From NCBI RefSeq assembly GCF_009687885.1, contig NZ_BLAF01000045.1, positions 17,010-81,009 on the forward strand: a stretch of 64,000 nucleotides of DNA. The letters are read 5' to 3'. The DNA comes from Acrocarpospora pleiomorpha (GTDB taxonomy: Bacteria; Actinomycetota; Actinomycetes; Streptosporangiales; Streptosporangiaceae). The position numbers and the translations under genes were made by a program. The notes below the pieces were generated by a model that was not told the origin of the DNA, did no database searches, and worked only from the letters and a program-made list of their open reading frames with translations. Below are positions 42,899-52,633 of the stretch, in pieces. Position 1 is the stretch's first letter, and the number at the start of each line of letters is the position of its first letter.

Positions 42899-45676
42899 AT
42901 GTCCGAGCCGTTCCGCGATCCCCGGCTGACCACGGAGACCCGGGTCGGCGATCTCCTCGCCCGGCTCACGCTGGCGGAGAAGATCGGCCTGCTGCACCAG
43001 TACCAGGCACCGGTCGACCGGCTCGGGCTCAAGCCGTTCCGTACCGGCACCGAGGCGCTGCACGGCCTGGCCTGGCTCGGCCCCGCGACCGTGTTCCCGC
43101 AGGCGATCGGCTTGGCCAGCACCTGGAACCCGGAGCTGGTGCGCGGCGTGGGCGCGGCCACCGCGGACGAGGTGCTCGCCTTCCACCGCAAGGACCCGGC
43201 CGGGGCGGGCCGCAACGTGTGGGCTCCGGTGGTGAACCCGCTCCGCGATCCGCGCTGGGGGCGCAACGAGGAGGGCTACTCCGAGGATCCGTGGCTGACC
43301 GGCGTGCTCGGCACCGCGTACGCGACGGGCTTGCGCGGGGACGGGCCCGTGCTGAAGACCGCGCCGACGCTCAAGCACTTCCTGGCCTACAACAACGAGA
43401 CCGACCGCTGCGTCAGCTCCAGCAACCTGCCACCCCGGGTGCTGCACGAATACGAGCTGCGCGCCTTCCGCCCCCCGATCGAGTCGGGCGCGGCGGTCGC
43501 GGTGATGCCCAGCTACAACCTGGTCAACGGCCGCCCGGCGCACCTGTCCCCGCTGATCAACGACGTCCTGCGCACGTGGACCGGCGAGGACGTCCTGGTG
43601 GTCAGCGACGCATACGCCCCCGCGAACCTGTTCGGCATGCAGGCCTATTACGCCGACCCCGCCGAGGCGTATGCGCACGCGCTCAAAGCGGGTCTGGACA
43701 GCTTCACCCAGGACGACGCGAACCCCGAAGCCACGCTGGGTCATCTCAGGACCGCCCTCGACCGAGGCCTGATCACCGAGGCCGACATCGACACCGCGGT
43801 CCGGCACGCGCTGTCCATCCGGACCAGGCTCGGCGAGTTCGACCCGGTGGAACCGCAGGAGGAGATCGGCGAGGAGGTCGTCAACTGCACCGAGCACCAG
43901 CGCCTGGCTCGGGAGGCGGCCCGCCAGTCGATCACGCTGCTCAAGAACGACGGCCTGCTGCCGCTCTGCGCGCCCAAGCGGGTGGCGGTGATCGGCCCGC
44001 TGGCCGACGTGCTGCTGGAGGACTGGTACAGCGGCACCCTGCCGTACCGGGTGACGGCCAGGAACGGCGTCGCCGAGCGGTGCGAGACGGTCTACTGCGA
44101 GGGTGTGGACCGCATCACGCTGCGCGCCGAGGAGGGCTACGTCAGCGCCACCTCCGACCCCATCGGCGGCCCGCTCGGCATCGGCGCCTCGGCCGAGTTC
44201 GACGTGTTCGACTGGGGCGGCGGGGCCTACGCGTTCCGCAGCGTCGCCAACGGCCGGCACGTCAGCGTGGGCGAGGACGGCGTGCTGGTCAACGACCAGC
44301 CGGGCCCGAACGGCTGGGAGGTCAGGCAGACCTTCCGGATGGAGGAGCGCTTCCGCGGCCTCGTGCTCCGCCACATCTCCACCGACCAGTACGTCACCGC
44401 CGACCAGGGCACGCTCCGCCTCACCGACGACCCGGACGCGGCCACCCTGCTCGTCGTGGACCTGGTCGAGAGCGGCGCCGCGCAGGCCGCGCTGGCCGCC
44501 GCGGACGCCGACGTGGCCGTCGTCGTGGTCGGCGACCACCCGCTGGTCAACGGCAGGGAGACCGAGGACCGGGCCGACCTGGCCCTGCCGCAGGGGCAGG
44601 AGAAGCTGGTCAGGGCGGTGCACGAGGCGAACAGGGCGACCGTGCTGGTGGTCTCCAGCGGCTACCCGTTCGCGGTCACCTGGGCCGACGCGCACGTGCC
44701 CGCGATCCTCTGGTCCTCGCACGGCGGCCAGGAATACGGCCACGCCCTCGCCGACGTGCTCTTCGGCGACGCCGACCCGGGCGGCCGCCTCACCCAGACC
44801 TGGTACCGCTCGGCCGGAGAGCTGCCCGACCTGTTCGACTACGACATCATCGCCACCGACGCGACATACCTGTACTACCGGGGCACGCCTCTCTATCCGT
44901 TCGGCCACGGCCTCAGCTACACCCGCTTCACCTACGCCGACCTCACCCTGTCCAGCGACGACCTGGGCCCCGGCGACACCCTGACCGTGCGGGTCACCGT
45001 GACGAACTCCGGCTGGCGCGCGGGCGAGGAGGTCGTGCAGGTCTACACCCACCAGCAGCGCTCCCGCGTCAAGCAGCCGGTCCGCGCCCTGCGCGGCTTT
45101 GAGAAGGTACGGCTGGAGCCCGGCGAGAGCCGTACCGTCGAGATCGGCGTCCCGATCGAGGACCTGGCGTTCTGGGACGTCACCCGGGGGCGCTTCGCGA
45201 TCGAGGACGCCTCCCACAAGGTGCACGTCGGCTCCTCCAGCCGGGACATCCGGCTGTGCGCGCCCTTCACCGTGAAGGGCGAACGGGTGCCGCCCCGGGA
45301 CCTGCGCGCACTGGACGCGGCCGACCATGACGAGTACGACGGAATAGTGCTGTGTGACGCCGCCAGGGAGCGGGGAGACGCCGTGCGCTCGGCCGGGCCA
45401 GGCGCCTGGATCGTGTTCCGCGACGCCGACCTGGACGGCAAGCCGGAGCAGGCCGTGCTGAGCGCGGCCAGCACCGAGGGCGGCGTGCTCACGCTCCGCC
45501 TGGACGATCCCCTGCACGGCGAGGTCCTCGGCACGGTCACGGTCCGGCCGACGGCGGGCGGTCACGACTTCGTCGAGGCGGCCACGGCTCTTTCGCCCGC
45601 GACCGGCGTGCGCGATCTTTATGTGGTGTTCGAGAACGAGGGAGTCACGGTGCGCACGCTCGGGTTCGGCCGGTGA
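42899..45676 (+). CDS. Cytoplasmic GH3 beta-glycosidase
   Basis: Intracellular exo-glycosidase (925 residues, no signal peptide). It has the same domain order as the secreted GH3 at 17-19.9 kb: a barrel with RWGRNEEGYSEDP (about 119-131), likely nucleophile Asp237 in LVVSDAYAP, a fascin-like insert (about 400-520), a fibronectin-III-like region from HGLSYTRF, and a short jelly-roll tail. It probably hydrolyses imported beta-glucosides or beta-xylosides. It leads an operon with LacI and GH1 genes and is preceded by twin operators. The stop overlaps the LacI start (GTGA). Confidence 0.92.
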   Translation: MSEPFRDPRLTTETRVGDLLARLTLAEKIGLLHQYQAPVDRLGLKPFRTGTEALHGLAWLGPATVFPQAIGLASTWNPELVRGVGAATADEVLAFHRKDPAGAGRNVWAPVVNPLRDPRWGRNEEGYSEDPWLTGVLGTAYATGLRGDGPVLKTAPTLKHFLAYNNETDRCVSSSNLPPRVLHEYELRAFRPPIESGAAVAVMPSYNLVNGRPAHLSPLINDVLRTWTGEDVLVVSDAYAPANLFGMQAYYADPAEAYAHALKAGLDSFTQDDANPEATLGHLRTALDRGLITEADIDTAVRHALSIRTRLGEFDPVEPQEEIGEEVVNCTEHQRLAREAARQSITLLKNDGLLPLCAPKRVAVIGPLADVLLEDWYSGTLPYRVTARNGVAERCETVYCEGVDRITLRAEEGYVSATSDPIGGPLGIGASAEFDVFDWGGGAYAFRSVANGRHVSVGEDGVLVNDQPGPNGWEVRQTFRMEERFRGLVLRHISTDQYVTADQGTLRLTDDPDAATLLVVDLVESGAAQAALAAADADVAVVVVGDHPLVNGRETEDRADLALPQGQEKLVRAVHEANRATVLVVSSGYPFAVTWADAHVPAILWSSHGGQEYGHALADVLFGDADPGGRLTQTWYRSAGELPDLFDYDIIATDATYLYYRGTPLYPFGHGLSYTRFTYADLTLSSDDLGPGDTLTVRVTVTNSGWRAGEEVVQVYTHQQRSRVKQPVRALRGFEKVRLEPGESRTVEIGVPIEDLAFWDVTRGRFAIEDASHKVHVGSSSRDIRLCAPFTVKGERVPPRDLRALDAADHDEYDGIVLCDAARERGDAVRSAGPGAWIVFRDADLDGKPEQAVLSAASTEGGVLTLRLDDPLHGEVLGTVTVRPTAGGHDFVEAATALSPATGVRDLYVVFENEGVTVRTLGFGR

Positions 45677-46674
45677 GGAAGGTGCGTACGGTGACCATCG
45701 CCGACGTCGCCAGGCACGCGGGAGTCGCGGTCAGCACGGTGTCGTACGTGCTGAGCGGCAAACGGGCGATATCGGCGACCACCCAGCAGCGCGTGCTGGA
45801 GAGCGTGCGCGCGCTGGGATACCACCCCAACGCGGGCGCGCGGGCGTTGGCCAGCAAGCGGGCCAATGTGATCGCGCTGGTATTGCCGCTGCGGGCGGGC
45901 ATGAACCTGCCGGTGCTGATGCAGTTCGCCACCTCGGTGGTGGCCACCGCCCGGCAGTTCGACCACGACGTGCTGCTGATGACCGCCGACGAGGGCCCGG
46001 AGGGGCTGCAGCGGGTGGCGGCGAGCGCCCTGGTGGACGGGCTGCTGCTGATGGACGTGGAGGTGCGCGATCCGCGCGTGCCGCTGCTGCGCGAGCTGGG
46101 CGAGCCGAGCGTGCTGATCGGGTTCCCGGCCGACGCGGACGGGCTGACCTGCGTGGACCTGGACTTCGCGCGGGCGGGGGCGCTGTGCGCCGAACATCTG
46201 GCGGCGGGCGGGCATCGCGAGATCGCGCTGCTGGGCGCGCCCCGGGTGGTCTACGAGCGGGGCACGGGTTTCGCCGAGCGCACGCTGGCGGGGTTCACGG
46301 CCGCGGCGAAGGACCTGAAATCGGTCGCGGTGCCGTGCGAGGAGACCTACGACGAGGTCGCCGAGACCGTGAAGCTCCTCTTCGATCAGCATCCCGGATT
46401 GACCGGTCTGGTCGTGCACAACGAGGCCGCGGTCGGGCACGTCCTGGCCGCCTTGCGCGCGCTTGGCCGATCGGTTCCGGAAGACGTCTCCGTGGTGGCG
46501 ATCTGCCCGGATGACGTCGCGGAACGGGCGAGTCCCGCGCTCACTTCCGTGCTCATTCCGGCCGAGGATGTCGGGCATCAGGCGGTTAGGCTGCTGATGG
46601 CCAAGCTCGACGGCCTTCCCGCGGATTCCATGCTGCTGGAACCACGACTGACGATCAGGGAGAGCACACGTTGA
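45673..46674 (+). CDS. LacI-family transcriptional regulator
   Basis: Complete LacI/GalR repressor (333 residues). Helix-turn-helix VTIADVARHAGVAVSTVSYV and hinge PNAGARALASKRANVIALVL are followed by the sugar-binding core. The GTG start lies in a four-base overlap with the GH3 gene, and the stop overlaps the GH1 start (TTGA). It therefore sits in the middle of a coupled three-gene operon and likely represses it through the TCGAAGCGCTTCGA sites. The effector is probably a disaccharide such as cellobiose or a xyloside, by inference. Confidence 0.93.
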   Translation: MRKVRTVTIADVARHAGVAVSTVSYVLSGKRAISATTQQRVLESVRALGYHPNAGARALASKRANVIALVLPLRAGMNLPVLMQFATSVVATARQFDHDVLLMTADEGPEGLQRVAASALVDGLLLMDVEVRDPRVPLLRELGEPSVLIGFPADADGLTCVDLDFARAGALCAEHLAAGGHREIALLGAPRVVYERGTGFAERTLAGFTAAAKDLKSVAVPCEETYDEVAETVKLLFDQHPGLTGLVVHNEAAVGHVLAALRALGRSVPEDVSVVAICPDDVAERASPALTSVLIPAEDVGHQAVRLLMAKLDGLPADSMLLEPRLTIRESTR

Positions 46675-48008
46675 CTGTTTCGGGCAATCCCATGCCGACT
46701 TCTGGGATCGCCGACTTCCCCCAAGGATTCGTTTGGGGTGCGGCCACCGCGTCGTACCAGATCGAAGGAGCGGTGCGCGAGGACGGCCGGGGACCATCCA
46801 TCTGGGACGTGTTCAGCCACACGCCGGGGAAGGTGGCCGACGGGCACACCGGGGACGTCGCCTGCGACCACTACCACCGGTATCGCGAGGACGTCGCGAT
46901 CATGGAAGACCTGGGGCTGCACGCCTACCGGTTCTCGGTGTCCTGGCCGCGCGTGCTGCCCGGCGGCACGTTCAACGCCGCCGGTCTGGACTTCTACGAC
47001 CGGTTAGTGGACGAGTTGCTGGCGCGCCGCATCTCGCCCATCGCCACCCTCTACCACTGGGACCTCCCCGCCGAACTCGACTGGCGGAACCCGGACACGG
47101 CCGCGAAGTTCGCCGACTACACCGAGATCGTCCACCACCGCCTGGGGGACCGGGTCGCCACCTGGACCACCCTCAACGAACCCTGGGTCTCGGCCTTCGT
47201 CGGGTACGGCTCCGGCCGCCACGCCCCCGGGGTCAGCGATCCGGCCGCCGCGTTCACGGCCGCCCACCACCTGCTGCGCGCGCACGCGCTGGGGACGCAG
47301 GTCCTGCGCGCGGGCGGCGCGGGCGAGGTCAGCGTCACGCTCAACCTGCTCCCGACGGTCGGCGACCCCGAGGTGACCACGCTCATCGACGGCCTGGCCA
47401 ACCGCCTCTTCCTGGACCCGGTCCTGCGCGGAACCTACCCCGACGACGTCCGCGCCCATATCGCGAAATTTGCCGATCTGGACATGGACGATCTGCCGTT
47501 CGAGCCGATCGACGTGCTCGGCGTGAACTACTACACGATCGCCCGGCTGGCCGCCGATCCCGCCTCGCCCGGGCACGAGGAGTATCCCGGCAGCGAGGGC
47601 ATCGCCTGGCTGCCCCCGCACGGCGTGCCCACCGAGATGGGCTGGGAGGTCATCCCCTCCGGCCTGGAGCAGCTGCTGCTGCGGCTCAGCCGCGACTACC
47701 CCGGCACCCCGCTGATGATCACCGAGAACGGCGCGGCCTACGACGACGTGGTCAAGGACGGCCGGGTGGCCGACACCGACCGGATCGCCTTCCTCGACGG
47801 CCATTTCCGGGCCGCCCACAACGCGATCCAGCAGGGCGCCGACCTGCGCGGCTACCTGGTCTGGTCGCTGCTGGACAACTTCGAGTGGGCCCGCGGCTAC
47901 CACAAGCGTTTCGGCCTGGTACGCGTCGACTACGAGTCCCTGGAACGACTCCCCAAGGACAGCGCCCACTGGTACCGCGAGGTCATCGCCAGGAACGGCC
48001 TCGACTAG
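46671..48008 (+). CDS. bglB: GH1 beta-glucosidase
   Basis: Cytoplasmic beta-glucosidase (445 residues from TTG; an ATG seven codons in is the alternative). Family 1 landmarks are FVWGAATASYQIEGA (about 20-34), acid/base Glu170 in TLNEP and nucleophile Glu352 in ITENGAAY, with the aglycone-site WSLLDNFEWARGY near the end. GGGAGA lies seven bases before the TTG. It hydrolyses cellobiose and related beta-glucosides. It is the last gene of the GH3-LacI-GH1 operon and converges, nine bases apart, with the next gene. Confidence 0.94.
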   Translation: MTVSGNPMPTSGIADFPQGFVWGAATASYQIEGAVREDGRGPSIWDVFSHTPGKVADGHTGDVACDHYHRYREDVAIMEDLGLHAYRFSVSWPRVLPGGTFNAAGLDFYDRLVDELLARRISPIATLYHWDLPAELDWRNPDTAAKFADYTEIVHHRLGDRVATWTTLNEPWVSAFVGYGSGRHAPGVSDPAAAFTAAHHLLRAHALGTQVLRAGGAGEVSVTLNLLPTVGDPEVTTLIDGLANRLFLDPVLRGTYPDDVRAHIAKFADLDMDDLPFEPIDVLGVNYYTIARLAADPASPGHEEYPGSEGIAWLPPHGVPTEMGWEVIPSGLEQLLLRLSRDYPGTPLMITENGAAYDDVVKDGRVADTDRIAFLDGHFRAAHNAIQQGADLRGYLVWSLLDNFEWARGYHKRFGLVRVDYESLERLPKDSAHWYREVIARNGLD

Positions 48009-48017
48009 CTACCTCGA

Positions 48018-49796
48018 TCAGCTGCGGACCCGGGCCTGCCGGCCCGGGTACTCGCGCACCATCACGTCCCTGGGCGTGATCCGCAGCACGTCGTTGTCGG
48101 CGATCGCCACCCCGGTCACCTCCGCCCAGAACCGCGGATCGCCGACGAAAATGGCCACCCGGGGGTCGCGGTCCACCGCCTCCCACGCCTCCTCGCCCGC
48201 GATCACGCGCAGCTCGCCCGACCGGCTCACCGACGTCACCGCGCTCACCGCGATCGACCGGGGGCCGTCCGGGCCGGTGTAGGAGAGCACCACGCTGCGC
48301 GAGAAGGTGACCGCGTGCCTGACCTCGTCGGTCAGGTCCGAGGACGGGCTGATGTCCCCGGTCGGCAGCTCGACCCGGGTCAGCGCGGCCCGCCACGGCC
48401 CGGGCGTGCCCCGCCACCGGGCCCGGGCCGCCCGCGCGCAGAACGCCACCGCCACGGCCAGCAGCGCCAGCCAGGCGCCCTGCCAGGCCCGGGCCATCTC
48501 CTGGACTACACCCGCCACCGCCAGGGAGATCGCCGAGGCCACCAGGAAGCCCAGCGCGCCCACCAGCCAGCGGTCTCGCCGTACCACCCCGCGCAGGTTG
48601 GCCCTGCGGCCGACCAGCACCATCGCCGCCGGCACCGCCAGTGCGGCCAGCGCGATCCGGGGGACCGGCAGCACCGACAGGACCAGCAGTCCCCACCAGG
48701 CCCGCCCCGCGATGATCCACAAGGCCACGTCCATGTTCCGCCGGGCCACCCGCGAGCTGGAGGCCAGGGCGAACTCGGTCAGCGCCTTCACCGGGCGCCC
48801 CCGCCACGCCTCCACAAGCAACCAGAGCAGCCCCACGGCCACGGGGTTGAACAGGACCAGCCCGAGCGCCCCGGACCACGCCCAGCCGATCGTGTCCCGT
48901 TCGGGCAGGGTGGCCAGGCCGACCACGTACGCGGCGATCACGAAGAACGCCACGGAGACCGCGACGCTCAGCCACAGATCCCGGCCGAGCATGGCGGGAA
49001 CGTGCGACCAGATCCGGATTTTTCCGGCCTGCCGGAGCGTCACCGCGAGCACGCCGCCCAGCACGAGCGCGCCGCCGATCTGCGCTTGAAGGTGCAGGTC
49101 GAAACCCAGCGCGGCCACGGCGACGGCTGTCATGGCGATCGCCAACAGCCCTCTGACCTGCCAGGACCAGACCTCCAACGCTCTTCTCGCCCGGCCGGTC
49201 TCGGCCGGGTCGACGTCCCAGGCCGGGTCGTGGTGGACGCCCGGGGCTTCCCAGCCGAGAAAGGTGAGGCCCAGGTTCACCCGGGCCCCGACATGGTCCT
49301 GATCGCGGCGCAGCACCGCCCGATACGCGGCCGCCGCCCGCCGGTGGTCGCCTCGCGCCAGCGCGAGATCCCCGGACAGGGCATGCGGGCCGGGTTCCTC
49401 AGGGGCGTACCTGACGGCCGTCTGGGCCTCCGCCCACGCCTCGCGCCAGCGGCCGGGAAGGTGCCGCAGCGCGCCGGCGAGGCGCAGCCGCGCGGCCCAG
49501 GAGCCCGGTGCGAGCCGCACCGCCTCCTGGGCCGAGTCGACCGCTTCGGAGTCGCGGCCCAGGCGCTCCAGGGCGAGGCTCGCCAGGCGGTGCCCCCACT
49601 CGCCGTGCGGTTCACGATCCACCGCCTGACGAGCGGCCTCCAGCGCCGCCTCTGGTTGGTCGCGGCCGAGCCTGGTAGCCGCAACCGCGCACCAGGACCG
49701 AGGGTCGGCGCTGTCTTTCGGGGCCGAGTCCTCAGAACCGGGTTCGCGCCGGGCACGCGCGGATGACTCCTCGGCATCGTTCCCCACCCAACGCAT
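48018..49796 (-). CDS. TPR / multi-spanning membrane / split-barrel-like fusion protein
   Basis: Unusual protein of 592 residues. Residues about 30-185 are TPR repeats (for example PEAALEAARQAVDREPHGEW). About 210-450 contain eight or nine hydrophobic segments. The C-terminal 120 residues (TFSRSVVLSYTGPDGPRSIA, then DRDPRVAIFVGDPRFWAEVT) resemble the FMN-binding split barrel of pyridoxamine-phosphate-oxidase-like proteins. The assignment of the last domain is by eye and uncertain. It is transcribed alone, convergent with GH1 and downstream of the esterase gene on the same strand. No function can be assigned. Confidence 0.78.
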   Translation of the reverse strand: MRWVGNDAEESSARARREPGSEDSAPKDSADPRSWCAVAATRLGRDQPEAALEAARQAVDREPHGEWGHRLASLALERLGRDSEAVDSAQEAVRLAPGSWAARLRLAGALRHLPGRWREAWAEAQTAVRYAPEEPGPHALSGDLALARGDHRRAAAAYRAVLRRDQDHVGARVNLGLTFLGWEAPGVHHDPAWDVDPAETGRARRALEVWSWQVRGLLAIAMTAVAVAALGFDLHLQAQIGGALVLGGVLAVTLRQAGKIRIWSHVPAMLGRDLWLSVAVSVAFFVIAAYVVGLATLPERDTIGWAWSGALGLVLFNPVAVGLLWLLVEAWRGRPVKALTEFALASSSRVARRNMDVALWIIAGRAWWGLLVLSVLPVPRIALAALAVPAAMVLVGRRANLRGVVRRDRWLVGALGFLVASAISLAVAGVVQEMARAWQGAWLALLAVAVAFCARAARARWRGTPGPWRAALTRVELPTGDISPSSDLTDEVRHAVTFSRSVVLSYTGPDGPRSIAVSAVTSVSRSGELRVIAGEEAWEAVDRDPRVAIFVGDPRFWAEVTGVAIADNDVLRITPRDVMVREYPGRQARVRS

Positions 49797-49839
49797 GATC
49801 CGCCGCCTGTCCCTGATTGCCTAGGTGTCGGACATATAC

Positions 49840-50859
49840 CTATATCTCTCTAGAGAGGTTCTCAGGTGTCAAGCGGGGAGCGAGCCACTTCACGGCCAGA
49901 ACGTACCGATGTTCAAGGTTGCTGTGCGTGCCGTCGAAGAGTTCGAACACGACGTCCTCGGCGGGGACCCCGGCGGCCTGGACGGCGCGGTGGAAGGCCG
50001 TCGCGCCCAGGTCGAGGAAGTATTCGTCGCTTTTGCCCGCGTCGATCCAGATCGAGTGCAGGCCGCGCAGCGTCTCGGGGCGCTCGGTCGCCATGGTCAC
50101 GGGATCATATTCCCGCCATCTGTCCCAGACCTCGGGAAGCAGGTGGCCGAGGTCGTCGAACGGGATGTCAACCGTGCCGTCGGGGTTGGAGGAGTAGGAG
50201 GCGGCGTTGCCGTACAGGAGGATCATGTCCTGGCCCGGGCAGCGGCCGCCGGTGGCGAAGAAACGGTCCAGGAAGGTCGTCCAGGAGCCGTCGTATTCGT
50301 CCCGGAGGGTGCGGGCGGCTTTGGGGAAGTCGCGCAGGTAGAGGACGTCGAAGAGGGCGTCTCCTGCGTGGGTGGCGAGCGCGCCGAACAGGCCGGGGCG
50401 GAGCATGGGGGTGATCATCGCGCCGTAGCCGCCGCTGGACTTGCCGGTGATCGCGCGGTGCTGCTTTCCGGCGAGGGTGCGGTAGCGGGCGTCCACGTAC
50501 GGGACGATCTCCTCGCACAGGTAGGAGTGGTAGCGGCCGTGGCCGGGGGAGTCGACGTACTGGCTGCCGCCGAGCCGGGTCCAGGCGTCGACGAAGACGA
50601 CGATCGCGGGCGGCGTCTCGCCCGAGGCGAACAGCTCGTCCAGGAGCTCCGGGTAGTTGCGCCGCCACGCCGCCCGGTTGCCCCACATCGTCACCTGCCC
50701 CGAATAACCCTGGAGCACGTAGATCGACGGGTAGCGGGCGTCGGTGTCGTCGTAGCCCGGGGGCAGGTAGATCCAGAGCGGCCGCTCGTACGGATCGCCG
50801 AGGGCGTTGCCGCGCAGCTCCTCGCTGACGATCGTGACCTTCTCCACGCGTCCGGACAT
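49840..50859 (-). CDS. Putative esterase (alpha/beta hydrolase, esterase D/Fes type)
   Basis: Serine hydrolase of the putative-esterase family (339 residues from the chosen ATG, which has GGAG eight bases upstream). YERPLWIYLPPGYDD and YPSIYVLQGYSG are typical for the family. The nucleophile elbow is GKSSGGYGA and the likely catalytic His is in FDGTHSNLEHR. No signal peptide is seen in this or longer versions (ATGs at 50877 and 50880). Family members include feruloyl and acetyl-xylan esterases, enterobactin esterases and S-formylglutathione hydrolase. Substrate is uncertain. Confidence 0.85.
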   Translation of the reverse strand: MSGRVEKVTIVSEELRGNALGDPYERPLWIYLPPGYDDTDARYPSIYVLQGYSGQVTMWGNRAAWRRNYPELLDELFASGETPPAIVVFVDAWTRLGGSQYVDSPGHGRYHSYLCEEIVPYVDARYRTLAGKQHRAITGKSSGGYGAMITPMLRPGLFGALATHAGDALFDVLYLRDFPKAARTLRDEYDGSWTTFLDRFFATGGRCPGQDMILLYGNAASYSSNPDGTVDIPFDDLGHLLPEVWDRWREYDPVTMATERPETLRGLHSIWIDAGKSDEYFLDLGATAFHRAVQAAGVPAEDVVFELFDGTHSNLEHRYVLAVKWLAPRLTPENLSREI

Positions 50860-51012
50860 TTCAGGACTCCAAGGCATCATGGCCTCACGATATGTGGCCA
50901 ATCTCGTCCATAAATGTGTGACTTGACTGTTTGCCGGAACGCCTGAGGATCCTTCGGCTTTCACCTAAGCTGCCACGCATGTCCACCCGGGCCATGACCC
51001 CCTGAGCGACCT

Positions 51013-52575
51013 ATGATCATTTTTGGGCGCGAAATCGGCGGGGCCGGGCGGCGCGCGAACCGGTGGTCGGTCCTGGCGCTGCTCTGCTTCAGCCTCCTGC
51101 TCGTCGCCGTTGACGCCACCGTGCTGCACATCGCGGTGCCCGCGCTGACCGCCGCGCTGGAGCCCTCCGCGGTCCAGCTGCTGTGGATCATCGACATCTA
51201 CTCCCTGGTCGTGGCCCCCCTCCTGGTCACCTTCGGCACCCTCGGCGACCGGTACGGCAGGCGCGCCTTCGTCCTGGCCGGCTACGTCGTGTTCGGCGTG
51301 GCCTCGCTGGCCGCCGCGTTCGCCGCCACCCCGATCGCCCTGATCCTGGCCCGGGCCTGCCTCGGCGTCGGCGGCGCCATGATCATGCCCGCCACCCTGT
51401 CCATCATCCGGCAGGTCTTCACCGACCGCAGGGAACGCGCGATCGCCCTGGGCGTGTGGGGCGCGGTCGCCGCCGGCGGCGCGGCCGTCGGCCCGATGCT
51501 CGGCGGCGTCCTGGTCGAGCACTTCTGGTGGGGCGCGGTCTTCCTCATCAACGTGCCGCTGCTGCTGATCGCCCTCCCGCTGGCGATCCGCCTGCTGCCC
51601 CCCACCACGAAGCGCGCCCACCCGTGGGACGCCCTCAGCGCCGCCCTCTCCGTGGCCGGGCTGCTCGCCCTCGCCTTCGGCCTCAAGGAGGCCGGATACG
51701 GCCACACGATCGGGCGCGGCCCCGCCCTGCTGGTCTTCGCGCTCGGCGTCGCCCTGCTGGTGTGGTTCACCACCCGGCAGCGCCGCCTTGCCACACCGCT
51801 GCTGGACATCGGTCTGTTCACCCAGCGCGGCTTCGCCACCGGCGTGGCCTGCGTGCTGCTGGCCATCTTCGCGATGGTCGGCCTGGAGCTGATGTTGGCC
51901 CAGTACCTGCAGCTGGTGCTCGGCCTGTCGCCGCTGGGCGCGGCCCTGCGGATGGTGCCGCTGATGGTCGCGGCCATCGTGGGCGGCCTGACCGCGGCCC
52001 GGCTGCTGGACCTGATCGGCCTGCGCGCCACCATGAGCGGCGGCCTGGCGCTCACCGCGCTGGCCCTGATGCCGGTGCTGAACTGGGGAGTCGAGGACCA
52101 CCCGGTGACGCTCGCGCTGTGCTTCGTCGGGATCGGCTTCGGTGTCGAGGTGGCGCTGCTGGCCGCCTCCGACACGATCATGGCCTCGGTGCCGGAGTCC
52201 CGGGCGGGCGGCGCGGCGGCGATCGAGGAGACCGCCTACGAGCTCGGCGCGGGCCTGGGCATCGCCGTGCTCGGCACTATCACCACGATCGTCTACGCGC
52301 CCGCGCTGCTGGTTCCGGCCGAGCTGCCGCCCGATCTGGCCGTGCTGGCGCGCGAGTCGCTGGCCGCCGCCGCCCACGTGGCGACCGAGCTCGGCGGCCC
52401 GGCCGGGGCCGCGCTGCTGGCCGAGGCGCGGCTGGCCTTCGTCTCGGGGCTGCACGCGGCCGTGCTCGTGAGCGTGCTGTTCCTGCTGGTCACAGCCGTC
52501 TCGGTGGTGGTGCTGCTGCCCCGGCGGCAAGCCGCGCGAGCTGCGGCGCGGGAGCGTGAACGCGTCGCCGCCTGA
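51013..52575 (+). CDS. DHA2-family MFS drug exporter (EmrB/QacA type)
   Basis: Proton-driven exporter (520 residues, about 14 membrane segments). Motif C-like GAAVGPMLGGVL and motif A GDRYGRRAFVLAG identify the DHA2 group. The acidic VDATVLHIAVPAL in the first helix is shared with QacA-like antiseptic/drug pumps. The C-terminal extracellular loop before the last helix is long, as in QacA. It is divergent from the esterase gene. A regulator of the TetR or MarR type is not seen nearby. Confidence 0.92.
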   Translation: MIIFGREIGGAGRRANRWSVLALLCFSLLLVAVDATVLHIAVPALTAALEPSAVQLLWIIDIYSLVVAPLLVTFGTLGDRYGRRAFVLAGYVVFGVASLAAAFAATPIALILARACLGVGGAMIMPATLSIIRQVFTDRRERAIALGVWGAVAAGGAAVGPMLGGVLVEHFWWGAVFLINVPLLLIALPLAIRLLPPTTKRAHPWDALSAALSVAGLLALAFGLKEAGYGHTIGRGPALLVFALGVALLVWFTTRQRRLATPLLDIGLFTQRGFATGVACVLLAIFAMVGLELMLAQYLQLVLGLSPLGAALRMVPLMVAAIVGGLTAARLLDLIGLRATMSGGLALTALALMPVLNWGVEDHPVTLALCFVGIGFGVEVALLAASDTIMASVPESRAGGAAAIEETAYELGAGLGIAVLGTITTIVYAPALLVPAELPPDLAVLARESLAAAAHVATELGGPAGAALLAEARLAFVSGLHAAVLVSVLFLLVTAVSVVVLLPRRQAARAAARERERVAA

Positions 52576-52633
52576 CATGACCCTGCCGGTTATGGGGAGA
52601 AATGCATAGGAAGCGTCCCCGAGGAGCTCCAGA

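Noticed and set aside
49846..49857. 12-base palindrome CTCTCTAGAGAG
   Set aside because: Lies inside the last codons of the esterase gene, has no second copy or T-run, and could be chance.
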